Source of the DNA: Pedobacter panaciterrae
Lineage (GTDB): Bacteria > Bacteroidota > Bacteroidia > Sphingobacteriales > Sphingobacteriaceae
DNA: 60,105 nt
Reading direction: 5' to 3'
Assembly (NCBI RefSeq): GCF_001636695.1
Contig: NZ_LGEL01000035.1
Location: 1 to 60,105 of the forward strand
The position numbers were made by a program, and so were the translations under genes. The notes beneath the pieces are model-generated. The model did not search any database. It was not told the DNA's origin and was given only the letters and a program-made list of their open reading frames with translations. Of the stretch, positions 43,728-52,438 are shown in pieces; the first letter of the stretch is position 1; every line of letters starts with the position of its first letter.

Positions 43728-44366
43728 ATGAAAAATGAAATTTTAGCATCTGAATCTTTTTCATCCGGAAAACGTCACTATTTCCTGGATTTCAAAGTTG
43801 CCGGTAACAACAGCAATTATGTGCTGTTCACCCGCAGTGAACAGCAGGAGGATGGCAGTTATAAGCGCTGGTCGTTCGTGATTTTTCAGAACCAGTTTGA
43901 AGATTTTATATCGGCATTTTCCTCGCTATTCCGGGCTGCTGCATACCAGGGTAAAGGTTATACTACTGTCAAGGAATTGCATGAGGAAATGAAAGATAAG
44001 CGTGGGATCAAAGCGATGCCACCTGACGCCAGGCCCAGGGAAAAGATGGCTTCAAAGGGCAGGGCAGAAATGGAAAATACCGAACTGCTGGCGATGCTGA
44101 TCGGATCAGGATCACCTAATGAATCTGCGATTGAACTGGCCGGACGTATATTGCAGGGTGCAGGGGGTAGCCTAAAAGTACTAGCGGGTATGTCTCTTAC
44201 CGACCTTTGCAGGTTCAAAGGAATGGGGATAGCCAAATCCAGTACGGTAATGGCGGCAATGGAATTGGCCTTGCGGCTGTCAGCAGCAACGCCGGTACAG
44301 TACAAAACGGTCTACCTATATAAAAAGCCTGGCGCAAGGCCGGGTTTCTTTGGCTTGGGCAGTTGA
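43728..44366 (+). CDS. PUR-type (DUF3276-like) domain fused to a RadC N-terminal HhH domain
   Basis: Residues 1-78 ('ESFSSGKRHYFLDFKVAGNNSNYVLFTRSE', 'FVIFQNQFEDFISAF') match the PUR-like single-stranded nucleic-acid-binding domain found as DUF3276 in Bacteroidota. Residues ~88-190 match the helix-hairpin-helix half of RadC: 'RPREKMASKGRAEMENTELLAMLIGSGSPNESAIELAGRIL', 'LTDLCRFKGMGIAKSSTVMAAMELA'. The JAB metalloprotease half of RadC is absent, the protein ending 20 residues later. The fusion suggests binding of unusual DNA structures during repair or transfer. Confidence 0.85.
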   Translation: MKNEILASESFSSGKRHYFLDFKVAGNNSNYVLFTRSEQQEDGSYKRWSFVIFQNQFEDFISAFSSLFRAAAYQGKGYTTVKELHEEMKDKRGIKAMPPDARPREKMASKGRAEMENTELLAMLIGSGSPNESAIELAGRILQGAGGSLKVLAGMSLTDLCRFKGMGIAKSSTVMAAMELALRLSAATPVQYKTVYLYKKPGARPGFFGLGS

Positions 44367-44470
44367 GGTGGTTTTCTAGTTTTCCTGTAATGAAGTGTGG
44401 ATCAGGCTTTGGATAGGTAAGGAATTAGGCTGTTTGCGCAACAAATTTCTGATCCGCAGTTTCGCCCGGT

Positions 44471-44562
44471 CAAGGCGGCTCCGCTTTGCTGCGCTTGTTT
44501 TGGAAAAATAATCTCCACACCTGCGCTGTGCTCCGGGTAGTATTTTTTATCCAAAAGCCTTG
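44471..44562 (+). repeat. Nested inverted-repeat element, copy 2 (possible structured leader RNA)
   Basis: CAAGGC (44471-44476) pairs with GCCTTG (44557-44562); TTTTGGAAAAATAAT (44498-44512) pairs with ATTTTTTATCCAAAA (44542-44556) apart from two positions. The 37-base core 44502-44538 shares GGAAAAATA, CCTGCGCT and GGGT at identical spacing with the minus-strand core of copy 1 (16890-16926). The element lies about 100 bases before the next gene in the same orientation. Bases 44367-44664 hold nothing else recognisable. Confidence 0.65.
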
Positions 44563-44664
44563 CCGTTCTTCCCTGCTAAATCAGGAGCGGGTGTTTAACA
44601 AAAAGCCAGGAATGGCTCCTGCCCAAAGGTAGTAAGCAGGGTTTAACACTTAATCTTTTTTAAA

Positions 44665-45201
44665 ATGGAAACAAATGTCAAAAACAACGGACTGGCTAAA
44701 GTAGTTAACACAGTTCAGGCAGACAAAACCCCAAAATTCGTGGCCGGCAATCCCGTTAATGCGGTGGCGAAAGGTCAGGAGCAGAAAACTGATTACAAAG
44801 CACAGGAAGAAACAACAGCTCCTGCGGCGACTTCACAGGAAGCATTAAAGGCCGAGCCAAGCAAACTGGAAATTAAGGCGCAACTGGCAGAGCAAAAACC
44901 TGCTTTGAATTTAGAGCAGACTTTAAAGAAAATTAAAGAACTGGGCAGGCTGTCTAACCAAAGGGAAAAACTGATCGGAACGATTGACAACTTGGAAGGC
45001 TTTGAAATCCTGCAGGAGGATGAAGCCGAGGAAACGAACCTGAATCATTTCCAGCGCTGTGAACTGAAAATCACGGACGACGATGGAAATGTATTCAGCA
45101 CGAAGAACCCTTTTATTATTGATCAAGTGGCTAAGAACATCAAAGGTCTTTGTTCTGAAAAACTAACAGAGGTGGAGGCACAAATTTCCCTAAACCTGTA
45201 A
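44665..45201 (+). CDS. Unknown mobile-element protein (178 residues)
   Basis: The first ~85 residues are low-complexity (Ala, Glu, Lys, Gln, Thr) and probably disordered. The second half is a conserved-looking helical part: 'LEQTLKKIKELGRLSNQREKLIGTIDNLEGFEI', then 'RCELKITDDDGNVFSTKNPFIIDQVAKNI'. Proteins of this type occur upstream of DUF932 genes in Bacteroidota mobile elements. The leader carries structured-element copy 2. Its function is unknown. Confidence 0.75.
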   Translation: METNVKNNGLAKVVNTVQADKTPKFVAGNPVNAVAKGQEQKTDYKAQEETTAPAATSQEALKAEPSKLEIKAQLAEQKPALNLEQTLKKIKELGRLSNQREKLIGTIDNLEGFEILQEDEAEETNLNHFQRCELKITDDDGNVFSTKNPFIIDQVAKNIKGLCSEKLTEVEAQISLNL

Positions 45202-45260
45202 ATGCGGGCAATCTCCCGGCTCGCCGGGAGGTGCTATTTTATTCAATAAAGAGAAAAATC

Positions 45261-45395
45261 ATGTTAGACGCATTTATAGAGTTTTTGGATAAGATGTACT
45301 GGGAGGGTTATGCCGAAGAGTTTGAGCAGGACAACCCCGCCGCATTTTACAACCAGTTTAAAGAATTTAAAACCAATCACAGTTTACCATTATGA
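45261..45395 (+). CDS. Mini-protein of 44 residues
   Basis: ATG at 45261 opens a 44-residue frame (MLDAFIEFLDKMYWEGYAEE..., ending NHSLPL) whose stop overlaps the next start in ATGA. A purine-rich GAGAAAAA lies just upstream. The strict coupling to the following genes supports it as real. It is aromatic and acidic; no relative can be named. Confidence 0.6.
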   Translation: MLDAFIEFLDKMYWEGYAEEFEQDNPAAFYNQFKEFKTNHSLPL

Positions 45396-45586
45396 AGTAT
45401 GAAACCTTATTTATCATGGTGCGTGTGCAGGTGCATACCAGCCATTCCCAAATTTCAGAAGTCGTTCGGGAAGGAGAAAATCATTCTAAAATGAGTTTGT
45501 CCGATACAGCCAATATCAATATTCTCGAAACCGAAATCCTGCTTTCAAGGGTCAGAAATGTAAATAATATCAATCATCAGCCATGA
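45392..45586 (+). CDS. Small protein, paralogue pair member 1
   Basis: The 64-residue protein overlaps the mini-protein before it and the next gene after it, each by 4 bases. It shares the pattern 'V.V......SE VV.EGE', 'S.TANI.ILETEIL' with the next gene, indicating duplication. The function is unknown. Confidence 0.6.
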   Translation: MKYETLFIMVRVQVHTSHSQISEVVREGENHSKMSLSDTANINILETEILLSRVRNVNNINHQP

Positions 45587-45765
45587 AAAAAGTTCATTTA
45601 ACAATCAGCATCCGCGTTGAAGCTGACACTAAGCTGGAGAGCCTTTCCGATACCATTCAAGAATTGGAACAGCAGACCGATTACCAGATTGGTAGTACTG
45701 AAAATGTAAAGGTACTGGATACCGAAATTTTAAAAACTGAACCCTTTAACACTAAACATACTTAA
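45583..45765 (+). CDS. Small protein, paralogue pair member 2
   Basis: The 60-residue protein ('HLTISIRVEADTKLESLSDTIQELEQ', 'GSTENVKVLDTEILKTE') is related to the preceding gene in its strand-helix-strand layout and the final 'V.DTEIL' motif. It stops 2 bases before the DUF932 gene, so it belongs to the same operon. Confidence 0.6.
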   Translation: MKKVHLTISIRVEADTKLESLSDTIQELEQQTDYQIGSTENVKVLDTEILKTEPFNTKHT

Positions 45766-45767
45766 CT

Positions 45768-46847
45768 ATGGGACACGATATCAACTATAACCGCAATACA
45801 GGAAAGCATGCATTTATGAGCGTGAAGGAAAAAGCATGGCACGGCCTGGGACAGATCATTGAGCATTATCCAAACAGTAGCGAAGCCATCCAGTACGCGG
45901 GACTGAATTTTGAGGTTGAGAAACGTCCGCTTTTCACCTGCAACACAGAAAACTATGAAATCTTTAAAGATGTGGAGACGGACGATTATATGAATGATTT
46001 TGAGCCGAATATCATCTTGCCGGATTATTTCGCCACCGTGCGCACCGATACAGATGAAGTTTTGGGGATGGTCGGTAGGGATTATAATGTTGTTCAAAAT
46101 ATCGAGGCTTTCGGTTTCTTTGACGGGATTGTGGGCGGGAGATCGGGCATCAAATACGAAACAGCCGGATGTTTAGGCCGTGGTCAGGTTACTTTTATCA
46201 CTGCTAAATTGCCGGAATATATCCGAGTTGGCCGTGAGGATTTAATTGAGCAGTACTTGTTTTTAACTTCGTCGCACGATGGCTCAGGCAGTATTAACAT
46301 TGCTTTTACGCCCGTCAGAATAGTTTGTGCGAATACTTTAAATGCCGCTTTGCGTCACAAAAGTAATTGCATTAAAATCCGTCATACGGCCAGTGCTACC
46401 GAGAAACTCAAACAGGCGCATGAAATGCTGGGGCTGTCAAACAGTTTAGCGACGGAAATGGAGGCCATTTATAACCGCTGGTCTAGGGTGCGGATTACTG
46501 ATTCTGAACTAAAAAGATTAATTCGACTGGCAATGGTGCCAAATCGTGAAGTGTTGGGGAAATTGAAAACAGGTCGGGATGAACAGCTGTCCAGGCAATA
46601 TAATAATTTGATAGAAAACGTGTATGAGTATGCTTTGTCGAGTCCAACTCAGCAGGAATTAACAACCAAAGGGACTGTGTTCGGGGCGTACAATGCGGTG
46701 ACCGGATATTTCCAGAATGTCAGGGGATATAAGAATGAGGAAGCCAAATTCAAATCGATTATGACCGGTACGGCCTTGTCAAGAACGCAAACCGCTTTTG
46801 ACCTGTGCATGGACTTCGCTAAATGGGGCATTGTGGCATTAAACTGA
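45768..46847 (+). CDS. DUF932 (phage/plasmid-like TIGR03299) protein
   Basis: The 359-residue protein shows the family hallmarks 'GHDINYNRNTGKHAFMSVKEKAWHGLG', 'LPDYFATVRTDTDEVLGMVGRDYNVVQN', 'LTSSHDGSGSINIAFTPVRIVCANTLNAAL' and the late helical 'NLIENVYEYAL'. DUF932 proteins are found on plasmids, phages and ICEs; a role in DNA modification or element maintenance is suspected but not shown. It is the last gene of a five-gene operon (44665-46847). Confidence 0.9.
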   Translation: MGHDINYNRNTGKHAFMSVKEKAWHGLGQIIEHYPNSSEAIQYAGLNFEVEKRPLFTCNTENYEIFKDVETDDYMNDFEPNIILPDYFATVRTDTDEVLGMVGRDYNVVQNIEAFGFFDGIVGGRSGIKYETAGCLGRGQVTFITAKLPEYIRVGREDLIEQYLFLTSSHDGSGSINIAFTPVRIVCANTLNAALRHKSNCIKIRHTASATEKLKQAHEMLGLSNSLATEMEAIYNRWSRVRITDSELKRLIRLAMVPNREVLGKLKTGRDEQLSRQYNNLIENVYEYALSSPTQQELTTKGTVFGAYNAVTGYFQNVRGYKNEEAKFKSIMTGTALSRTQTAFDLCMDFAKWGIVALN

Positions 46848-47162
46848 ACCCATTCAAATATAAGGAAGGAGCAATCCTCTTAATTATTAAAATGTGTAGT
46901 TTTACTAGTTCTCCCGTAAAAGTCGGCGCAAATTTGGCGACGGCCCTTACGGGCATAATTTCTGTTTAAAGTTTTTACAAGTTTTAGATTTATGCATCAA
47001 ATTGCTTTATATGAGTAAGTAGGCGTTTAATCATTATCTTGTATGCCGATTTCACTTCCGAAATGCTCCAGCAGTAGGTTGAGCGAATCATGGTTAGCCG
47101 AAATGGGAATTTGATGATCAGCCTTGATAAGTTGTTTGTATCTTTATGGTAAACCGCAAGAT
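46848..47162. other. 315-base intergenic region
   Basis: Contains the hairpin at 46913-46953. To its right is AT-rich DNA with no gene; TATCTTTA (47139-47146) could be the -7 box of the KAP gene, 17 bases before its ATG, but a good -33 element is lacking. Confidence 0.5.
46913..46953 (+). other. Compound hairpin downstream of the DUF932 gene
   Basis: CCCGTAA (46913-46919) pairs with TTACGGG (46947-46953), and the loop contains a second inverted repeat, GTCGgcgCAAATTTGgCGAC. A T-poor tail follows, so it is a structured 3' element or protein site rather than a standard terminator. Confidence 0.5.
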
Positions 47163-49313
47163 ATGAATACCAAGCGTTCTCCTGATAATCCCGTCCACCT
47201 GGAAGTCGAAGATAAATTCCAACGTTTTCACTTTTCTAAACGCATCGCCGATACCATTCGAGAACGGGAAAGTGAGGAATGTATCGTCCTTGGAATATAC
47301 GGAGCCTGGGGTGAAGGAAAAACTTCAGTGCTTAATTTCATTCAATCTGGGCTGAATCAGGAGACTGAAATGATCACGCTTAATTTTAACCCTTGGAGGT
47401 ACCCGGACGAAAATACCTTACTTCAACAGTTTTTTACAAAACTGGCTAATGCGCTAGATACTAATCTTAAGACAACTACTGAAAAAATTGGCGCGACGTT
47501 AAGCAAATATGCCAAACTGGTCAATGTGCCGTTCGTTGCAGATCTTTCGGGACAGATGGAAGCAATTGGAGATGCCTTTGGGGCAGTGGAGGTAGAGACT
47601 CTGAAAGACCGAATCAGTCAGGCCATCAGGGACAGCGGGAAGAAGCTCGTCATCTTCATTGATGATATTGACCGTCTTGATAAAACGGAGATTCATTCCA
47701 TATTTCGCCTCGTGAAACTCACAGCAGATTTTGCCAATACAACCTATCTGCTCTTTTTCGATGAAGAAATGGTGTCTGCTGCCATTGGTGGGAGATTTGG
47801 TGCGGGCGACCAACTCGCGGGAAAGCAGTTTCTGGAAAAGATCATTCAAGTCCCACTGCGCATCCCACTTGCCCAGCCCGCTGCCCTACAGGCATTTTTT
47901 ATTGAAGAGATCAATGCCGTACTAGATAGAAATGGAATTAAGGTAAATGAAAACGAGACCACCCGCTTCTTCGCTGCATTTGAAAAAGCCATTTTAGGAA
48001 GGTTGGATACACCTAGAATGGCAATCAGATATGCAAATACCCTGTCCTTTTCCATACCAATGCTGATGGGAGAGGTGGATATTGTTGACCTGATGCTAAT
48101 TGAAGCCTTAAAGATATTTTATCCTCAACATTATGAATTCGTTAAAAATGAACCTTCCTTTTTTATACAAACCTATTATGGATTTGAGCACTCCCGTAAT
48201 GACAAAAAAATTACTTGGCTTAAAGAGACATTAGATGATTTGGGTAAGCATTTAACTGTTCGGGAAATCGACGGGCTTAAAGTGTTGCTCACTACTATTT
48301 TCCCTCGGTTGGAGGAAGCTTTTAATAATATTCGGCACCGGGACAATGTTGAAAACGAATGGTACCGCCAAAAGCTTATTGCTGCACCTGTTTATTTTGA
48401 GCGATATTTTAGCTACGCGGTAATTAAAGGAGACCTATCAGATGTTGTTTTTGAAGATTTTGTGGGTAAGTTTGCTACTGCTACTGAAAAGACGCAGAAA
48501 CTGAAAACGCTGATTGAATTGTCCAGTTCAGAAACGCTGATCAAAAAGCTGAGGAGCAGGGAAGAATTGTTGCCTTGGGAATTTGCATCTCCTCTTGCAG
48601 AGACGATTGCGGAGAATATCGACCTCTTTGAAAGCAATGGTGCCGTAGGTTTTTTTTCCTGGCTCGACCCATTTAGCCAGTCAGCAATATTGATTAGTAG
48701 GTTAATTGCTATTCATGAAAACCGCACCGAAGGTTATGAGCTTTTGAAAAAAATAGTCGAATTGAATTTGGATACGAAGTATTCATTCGAATTGATTCGA
48801 TGGGTGAAGGCGTCAGGTAAAGAGGATAAAGCCTTATTTACATCGGCACAGATGACAGACTTGAAAGTAATAATTCTGGCGAAATGTCTTGGACATGCCA
48901 AAGATCAATATTTGCATGATATTTATCCTGATTTGGTCTATCGGCTGTATAATATATGGAAGGATAAAGATGAGGAGGCCTTTAATGCCTACATTAAAAG
49001 TTTCTTGGAAGCCGCTAATGATAACTACTTAAAATTGCTATACAGCCTGACTTCAAAGTTGACCCTCGGTTCTTCCCCCAATTCATATACACGAAACATT
49101 GATCAGGAGCAATTCAAGTACATCACTGGGGTCGTTGATAAAGAACTCATAAAAGACTATATCAGCTTGAATTATACAGATGAAGAACTATCAGGCGAAA
49201 TTAACTGGGAGGAATTAAGTGGACCATATCAAACTGACCAAAATCTAGTCCGTCAGTTCATGCATTGGTATCAACACAAAGGAACAGTCGATGAGGTAGA
49301 AGTAATAAAATAA
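47163..49313 (+). CDS. KAP family P-loop NTPase
   Basis: The 716-residue protein runs from the ATG at 47163 (a TTG 39 bases upstream is ignored). Walker A is GAWGEGKTS (47-55), then 'FNPWRY' (75-80), typical of KAP, and Walker B 'KLVIFIDDIDRLD' (161-173). The usual transmembrane insertion of KAP proteins is not obvious, only a mildly hydrophobic 'KLVNVPFVADL'. About 400 C-terminal residues are helical. KAP NTPases occur in phage exclusion (the PifA relation) and in many defence islands. The gene faces a membrane-anchored protein gene (49357-51201). Confidence 0.9.
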   Translation: MNTKRSPDNPVHLEVEDKFQRFHFSKRIADTIRERESEECIVLGIYGAWGEGKTSVLNFIQSGLNQETEMITLNFNPWRYPDENTLLQQFFTKLANALDTNLKTTTEKIGATLSKYAKLVNVPFVADLSGQMEAIGDAFGAVEVETLKDRISQAIRDSGKKLVIFIDDIDRLDKTEIHSIFRLVKLTADFANTTYLLFFDEEMVSAAIGGRFGAGDQLAGKQFLEKIIQVPLRIPLAQPAALQAFFIEEINAVLDRNGIKVNENETTRFFAAFEKAILGRLDTPRMAIRYANTLSFSIPMLMGEVDIVDLMLIEALKIFYPQHYEFVKNEPSFFIQTYYGFEHSRNDKKITWLKETLDDLGKHLTVREIDGLKVLLTTIFPRLEEAFNNIRHRDNVENEWYRQKLIAAPVYFERYFSYAVIKGDLSDVVFEDFVGKFATATEKTQKLKTLIELSSSETLIKKLRSREELLPWEFASPLAETIAENIDLFESNGAVGFFSWLDPFSQSAILISRLIAIHENRTEGYELLKKIVELNLDTKYSFELIRWVKASGKEDKALFTSAQMTDLKVIILAKCLGHAKDQYLHDIYPDLVYRLYNIWKDKDEEAFNAYIKSFLEAANDNYLKLLYSLTSKLTLGSSPNSYTRNIDQEQFKYITGVVDKELIKDYISLNYTDEELSGEINWEELSGPYQTDQNLVRQFMHWYQHKGTVDEVEVIK

Positions 49314-49330
49314 TCAATATACGGAGGGAC

Positions 49331-49354
49331 GTATCTCACCCGGCAGATACTTTT
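49331..49354 (+). terminator. Hairpin between convergent KAP and pentapeptide-like genes
   Basis: GTATCT (49331-49336) pairs with AGATAC (49345-49350), followed by TTTT. It is short, but placed correctly 18 bases after the KAP stop. Confidence 0.5.
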
Positions 49355-49356
49355 GC

Positions 49357-51201
49357 TCATTTACTGAATTTCCGGAATGCACTGACCATTTGGAAAATAA
49401 AATAAGCGACTATGATTCGGCTGAGTATATCCCAGAAATATAACCAGGAACTGTATTTACTGATGTCGTCTGCCAATTCCGTAATCCGGTGAGTTGGATT
49501 TAACAGGATAAACCATGATTTGAAATTGTCATAAGTGATCACCCTTAGATTAATCCGCAGGTCGTTCCAGGTTCTCGCGATTTTATGGTAGTTCAACTTA
49601 TCCGAAGTAAGAAAGCCAATAGGAATATAACTGAGCAAAGAAAAGAAAATCAATCCATATAACGCCCGTAGCCAGCTTTGACCAAAATTATTACTGGCAC
49701 TGCTCCACATAATTAAATACTCACTCCACTGCTTCGGTTTTTGATATCTGGTGACGAGTTGATAATATTCCATTTCCATTCGTTGGAATTCATGTGAAAG
49801 CGGCAGGTCTCCCTGTTTTTGGGCGGCATATTTCAGTTGCCTGCATATTTCTCGTTTTGAGTTCAATAAACCAAGCAATTTGATCCTTCGCCTCGGTGCC
49901 CCGTCCTTTTTCCCTTGTTTAATTTCCGCTATCAATGGTTTGATTTGTCCATTCTCTAATTGTTTTTTACTGAACCATTTAACCAATGAGGTGGATATTT
50001 CTGTTAGGATCACATTATGAATTCTGATTTCCGCAAAGGAATGGAAGTCGATATTGAAAAGTTGGGCTTTCCCAAAATTGCTGTCATCCACATAAAATAT
50101 CGAATTCAGGCCTACTCGAATTTCCTCACTGGTTCTCAAATTAAGCGGCTGTATGTTGGATAGTATCAATCCACCTTCATTGATCAAACCAACGATTCGC
50201 ATTTGATTCACCGCAATGTTTTTTAAAGCCAACTTCGCCGACGTGTTATATCCAGTGAGTTCCAATTTATTTACATGAAAATCATTAAAATTGACATTTC
50301 CTGTAAGTAATGGCGAGAATTCTAGGCTAATATGATCAATTTTCGGTCTTTTTTTATTGGGATGAGCTGTACCAGAAACGATAAGTCCATTTCCGAATTT
50401 TGACGTTTTAATGGTAAAATTTTTAATAGAGCTAACGGTATCTTTATCTCCTTCAAAAAAGTGAACATAAAATGCTTTTTCGAAATTTGAATCTTGTAAC
50501 TCCAAACTAGCTGCATTATTAAGTTTAAAGGTGACCTCTTGCTTAAATGTTCCACCGTTAAATACGATTCTGCCTGCAAGCATCAAATTGCTCATCTGTA
50601 GCCGTTTTGAAAAGATATTCAAACCATTAAATTCAATATTTGTGCTTTGTATATCTGTAATAGAGCTATGCGCCTCTAATCTATTGCTATCTAATATCAA
50701 TCCCTGTTTTACAGTAAGATTTGTAATAATAAATACATTGTTGATATTGCACTGAACAATCTGAAGTTCGTGTCCGATACTGATTTCCTCTAGAATAAGC
50801 CCAAATTCAAATCTGCAGGAAAAAAAACTCAGTGAGTTTTCCAAAAACGTTGATGTTCCCCCAAAGCTGATTATTTGCTGAAAATCACAATTAATGAACG
50901 CAACATTTCCGTAGTTAAGTTTAGTATGTTCTTGGTTTTCACCCGTACGCACATTGTCGAAGCAAACTGTACTCTTAAATACAGCATTTTCAAACCGTAT
51001 GCCTCGAAACAAATTTGTGTCTGTAAAAACAAGTGGGCCTTCAAATACCACGTCTTTAAACACGACATATTTGGCCCTGTAATCTGCCTCGAAGATCTCC
51101 GTAGCATAGATAATCTTATTTTCAAATAATAATGATGCAATCTCGGTCCCCAGTTTTTCTTTCAGGTTGAACGGTTGTTTTGACTTATTCTCCTTTTCCA
51201 T
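49357..51201 (-). CDS. Pentapeptide-like beta-helix protein with C-terminal membrane anchors
   Basis: The protein has 614 residues. The first ~400 are made of short repeating strands ('VFKDVVFEGPLVFTDTNLFRGIRFENAVF', 'SLSFFSCRFEFGLIL' and similar) in the style of pentapeptide or right-handed beta-helix proteins. A basic linker ('KKDGAPRRRIKLLGLL') and helical segment follow, then two membrane helices (near residues 510-535 and 588-610). It recalls the anchored pentapeptide proteins found beside NTPases in defence islands. It is convergent with the KAP gene, 43 bases apart. The function is unknown; the anchor suggests the beta-helix is cytoplasmic and membrane-bound. Confidence 0.75.
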   Translation of the reverse strand: MEKENKSKQPFNLKEKLGTEIASLLFENKIIYATEIFEADYRAKYVVFKDVVFEGPLVFTDTNLFRGIRFENAVFKSTVCFDNVRTGENQEHTKLNYGNVAFINCDFQQIISFGGTSTFLENSLSFFSCRFEFGLILEEISIGHELQIVQCNINNVFIITNLTVKQGLILDSNRLEAHSSITDIQSTNIEFNGLNIFSKRLQMSNLMLAGRIVFNGGTFKQEVTFKLNNAASLELQDSNFEKAFYVHFFEGDKDTVSSIKNFTIKTSKFGNGLIVSGTAHPNKKRPKIDHISLEFSPLLTGNVNFNDFHVNKLELTGYNTSAKLALKNIAVNQMRIVGLINEGGLILSNIQPLNLRTSEEIRVGLNSIFYVDDSNFGKAQLFNIDFHSFAEIRIHNVILTEISTSLVKWFSKKQLENGQIKPLIAEIKQGKKDGAPRRRIKLLGLLNSKREICRQLKYAAQKQGDLPLSHEFQRMEMEYYQLVTRYQKPKQWSEYLIMWSSASNNFGQSWLRALYGLIFFSLLSYIPIGFLTSDKLNYHKIARTWNDLRINLRVITYDNFKSWFILLNPTHRITELADDISKYSSWLYFWDILSRIIVAYFIFQMVSAFRKFSK

Positions 51202-51708
51202 CCAAATGGCTGTTCGTTGATTTTCTTGGTCCTACGAATATTGTAATAATCGGTCGATTTTTTATAGGATGCATTCTTTTTTGTTTCTTGGCTGGGGATT
51301 ATTCCGTATGGCGCCACCCCATTTCGCAGAACGTGGCCTCATATTATAGCCCAAAATGTTTCTTCGTCACTTTTGGTGAAGAATAAAAATTCGTTATAAA
51401 AATCTATTCTGATTCTCCGAAACGCTACTAAAAAAACTAAGCTGTTAGGAAGGCTGACAGATAAATTTATAGTTTACACCAAAAGTGACGAAGAACCACT
51501 ATCTGCGATATAATACAATGTAGGACCTGTTGTGCACCTAGGTCCAGTGCAGTTTAGGTACTTACGTAGGGATTGGAAGTTGTCTTATTGTGCCGAGATG
51601 AAGTTGATAAATAAAGGTGGTTTTTCTGAAACCCTTTCCTAAAACAAATTCAATCCTCTTCAGGCAGATTCATAAATCGCAATTTTCTTGTACTTTTTAT
51701 CCACAGTT
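51202..51708. other. 507-base intergenic region with a MITE-like repeat
   Basis: Between two minus-strand genes. The left half contains the inverted-repeat element 51358-51497; the rest (51498-51708) shows no gene or clear signal. A plus-strand frame across 51180-51386 runs through the inverted repeat and is not credible. Confidence 0.55.
51358..51497. mobile_element. MITE-like element or IS remnant with 19-bp terminal inverted repeats
   Basis: TTCTTCGTCACTTTTGGTG (51360-51378) and its exact complement (51477-51495) flank 98 bases without coding capacity. Beyond a mismatch, similarity between the arms continues imperfectly outwards for about 15-20 bases (ATTATA at 51343-51348 against TATAAT at 51507-51512). 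No target duplication is apparent. The pattern fits a non-autonomous transposon or the two ends of a deleted IS. Confidence 0.6.
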
Positions 51709-52314
51709 TTAGTTAGGTTCAATTTCCAATGGAGGTATATCTAACTCAAGTCCACCTTCATCTAAATTTAATAATTTCATCTTTTCTTTTAATTCCAATT
51801 CTTTAAATCTGAATTCAAGATTTTGTAGTTTGTATTGTTGTAGAATTATATCATCCAAAACCATTTGTTGCTTACTCCACTTTTGCCAACCGAATAGCGC
51901 GCCTAACAAGCTTAAAGATCCAATGGACATTAAGATACATATAGCAAGGAAGGTACTATCCTTACTCATTTTTCTAGTCTGTTGAATGTTTTCAAAATGA
52001 TATTTATTATAGTTTATTTTGGCCGATTCGTCAGACAACAGCATCATCCTTTCAATTAATTTTTCTTTTTTGACCTCATTTGTTTGAAGCTTGTATAAGC
52101 TATCTAATCGATGATATCGCTTAACATTTAATGTATCTTGATACCATTTCTGTCCCTCTTCAGGGATGATTTTCGTAACATATTCCATTCTTTGGCTTAA
52201 ATTCTCTTTTAATAGTCCATATGAAAGATAAAGGCAAAGAAAAAAAGAGAATAGCCCACCAATAAAAGTTAATTTATAAAGGGAGTCTGAGGGTAAATTC
52301 GGTATAGAAATCAT
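51709..52314 (-). CDS. Two-helix membrane protein of unknown function
   Basis: The 201-residue protein has membrane helices at about residues 14-34 ('LTFIGGLFSFFLCLYLSYGLL') and 121-142 ('FLAICILMSIGSLSLLGALFGW'), with a charged ~85-residue stretch between them and a C-terminal coiled coil ('QYKLQNLEFRFKELELKEKMKLL'). It is in the minus-strand group with 52439 and 52960. Nothing recognisable; it may be a small membrane effector but this is a guess from its neighbours. Confidence 0.65.
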   Translation of the reverse strand: MISIPNLPSDSLYKLTFIGGLFSFFLCLYLSYGLLKENLSQRMEYVTKIIPEEGQKWYQDTLNVKRYHRLDSLYKLQTNEVKKEKLIERMMLLSDESAKINYNKYHFENIQQTRKMSKDSTFLAICILMSIGSLSLLGALFGWQKWSKQQMVLDDIILQQYKLQNLEFRFKELELKEKMKLLNLDEGGLELDIPPLEIEPN

Positions 52315-52438
52315 GAGTGAAAAAATTGCAGAATAGTTAAAATATCTAAATTATACTTTGAGTCAAAATTTGGAAGGTAAATAAATTATAGTTTTGATCC
52401 CAAAATTTTCTTATTCGATAAAACCGCCATCGATGGGT

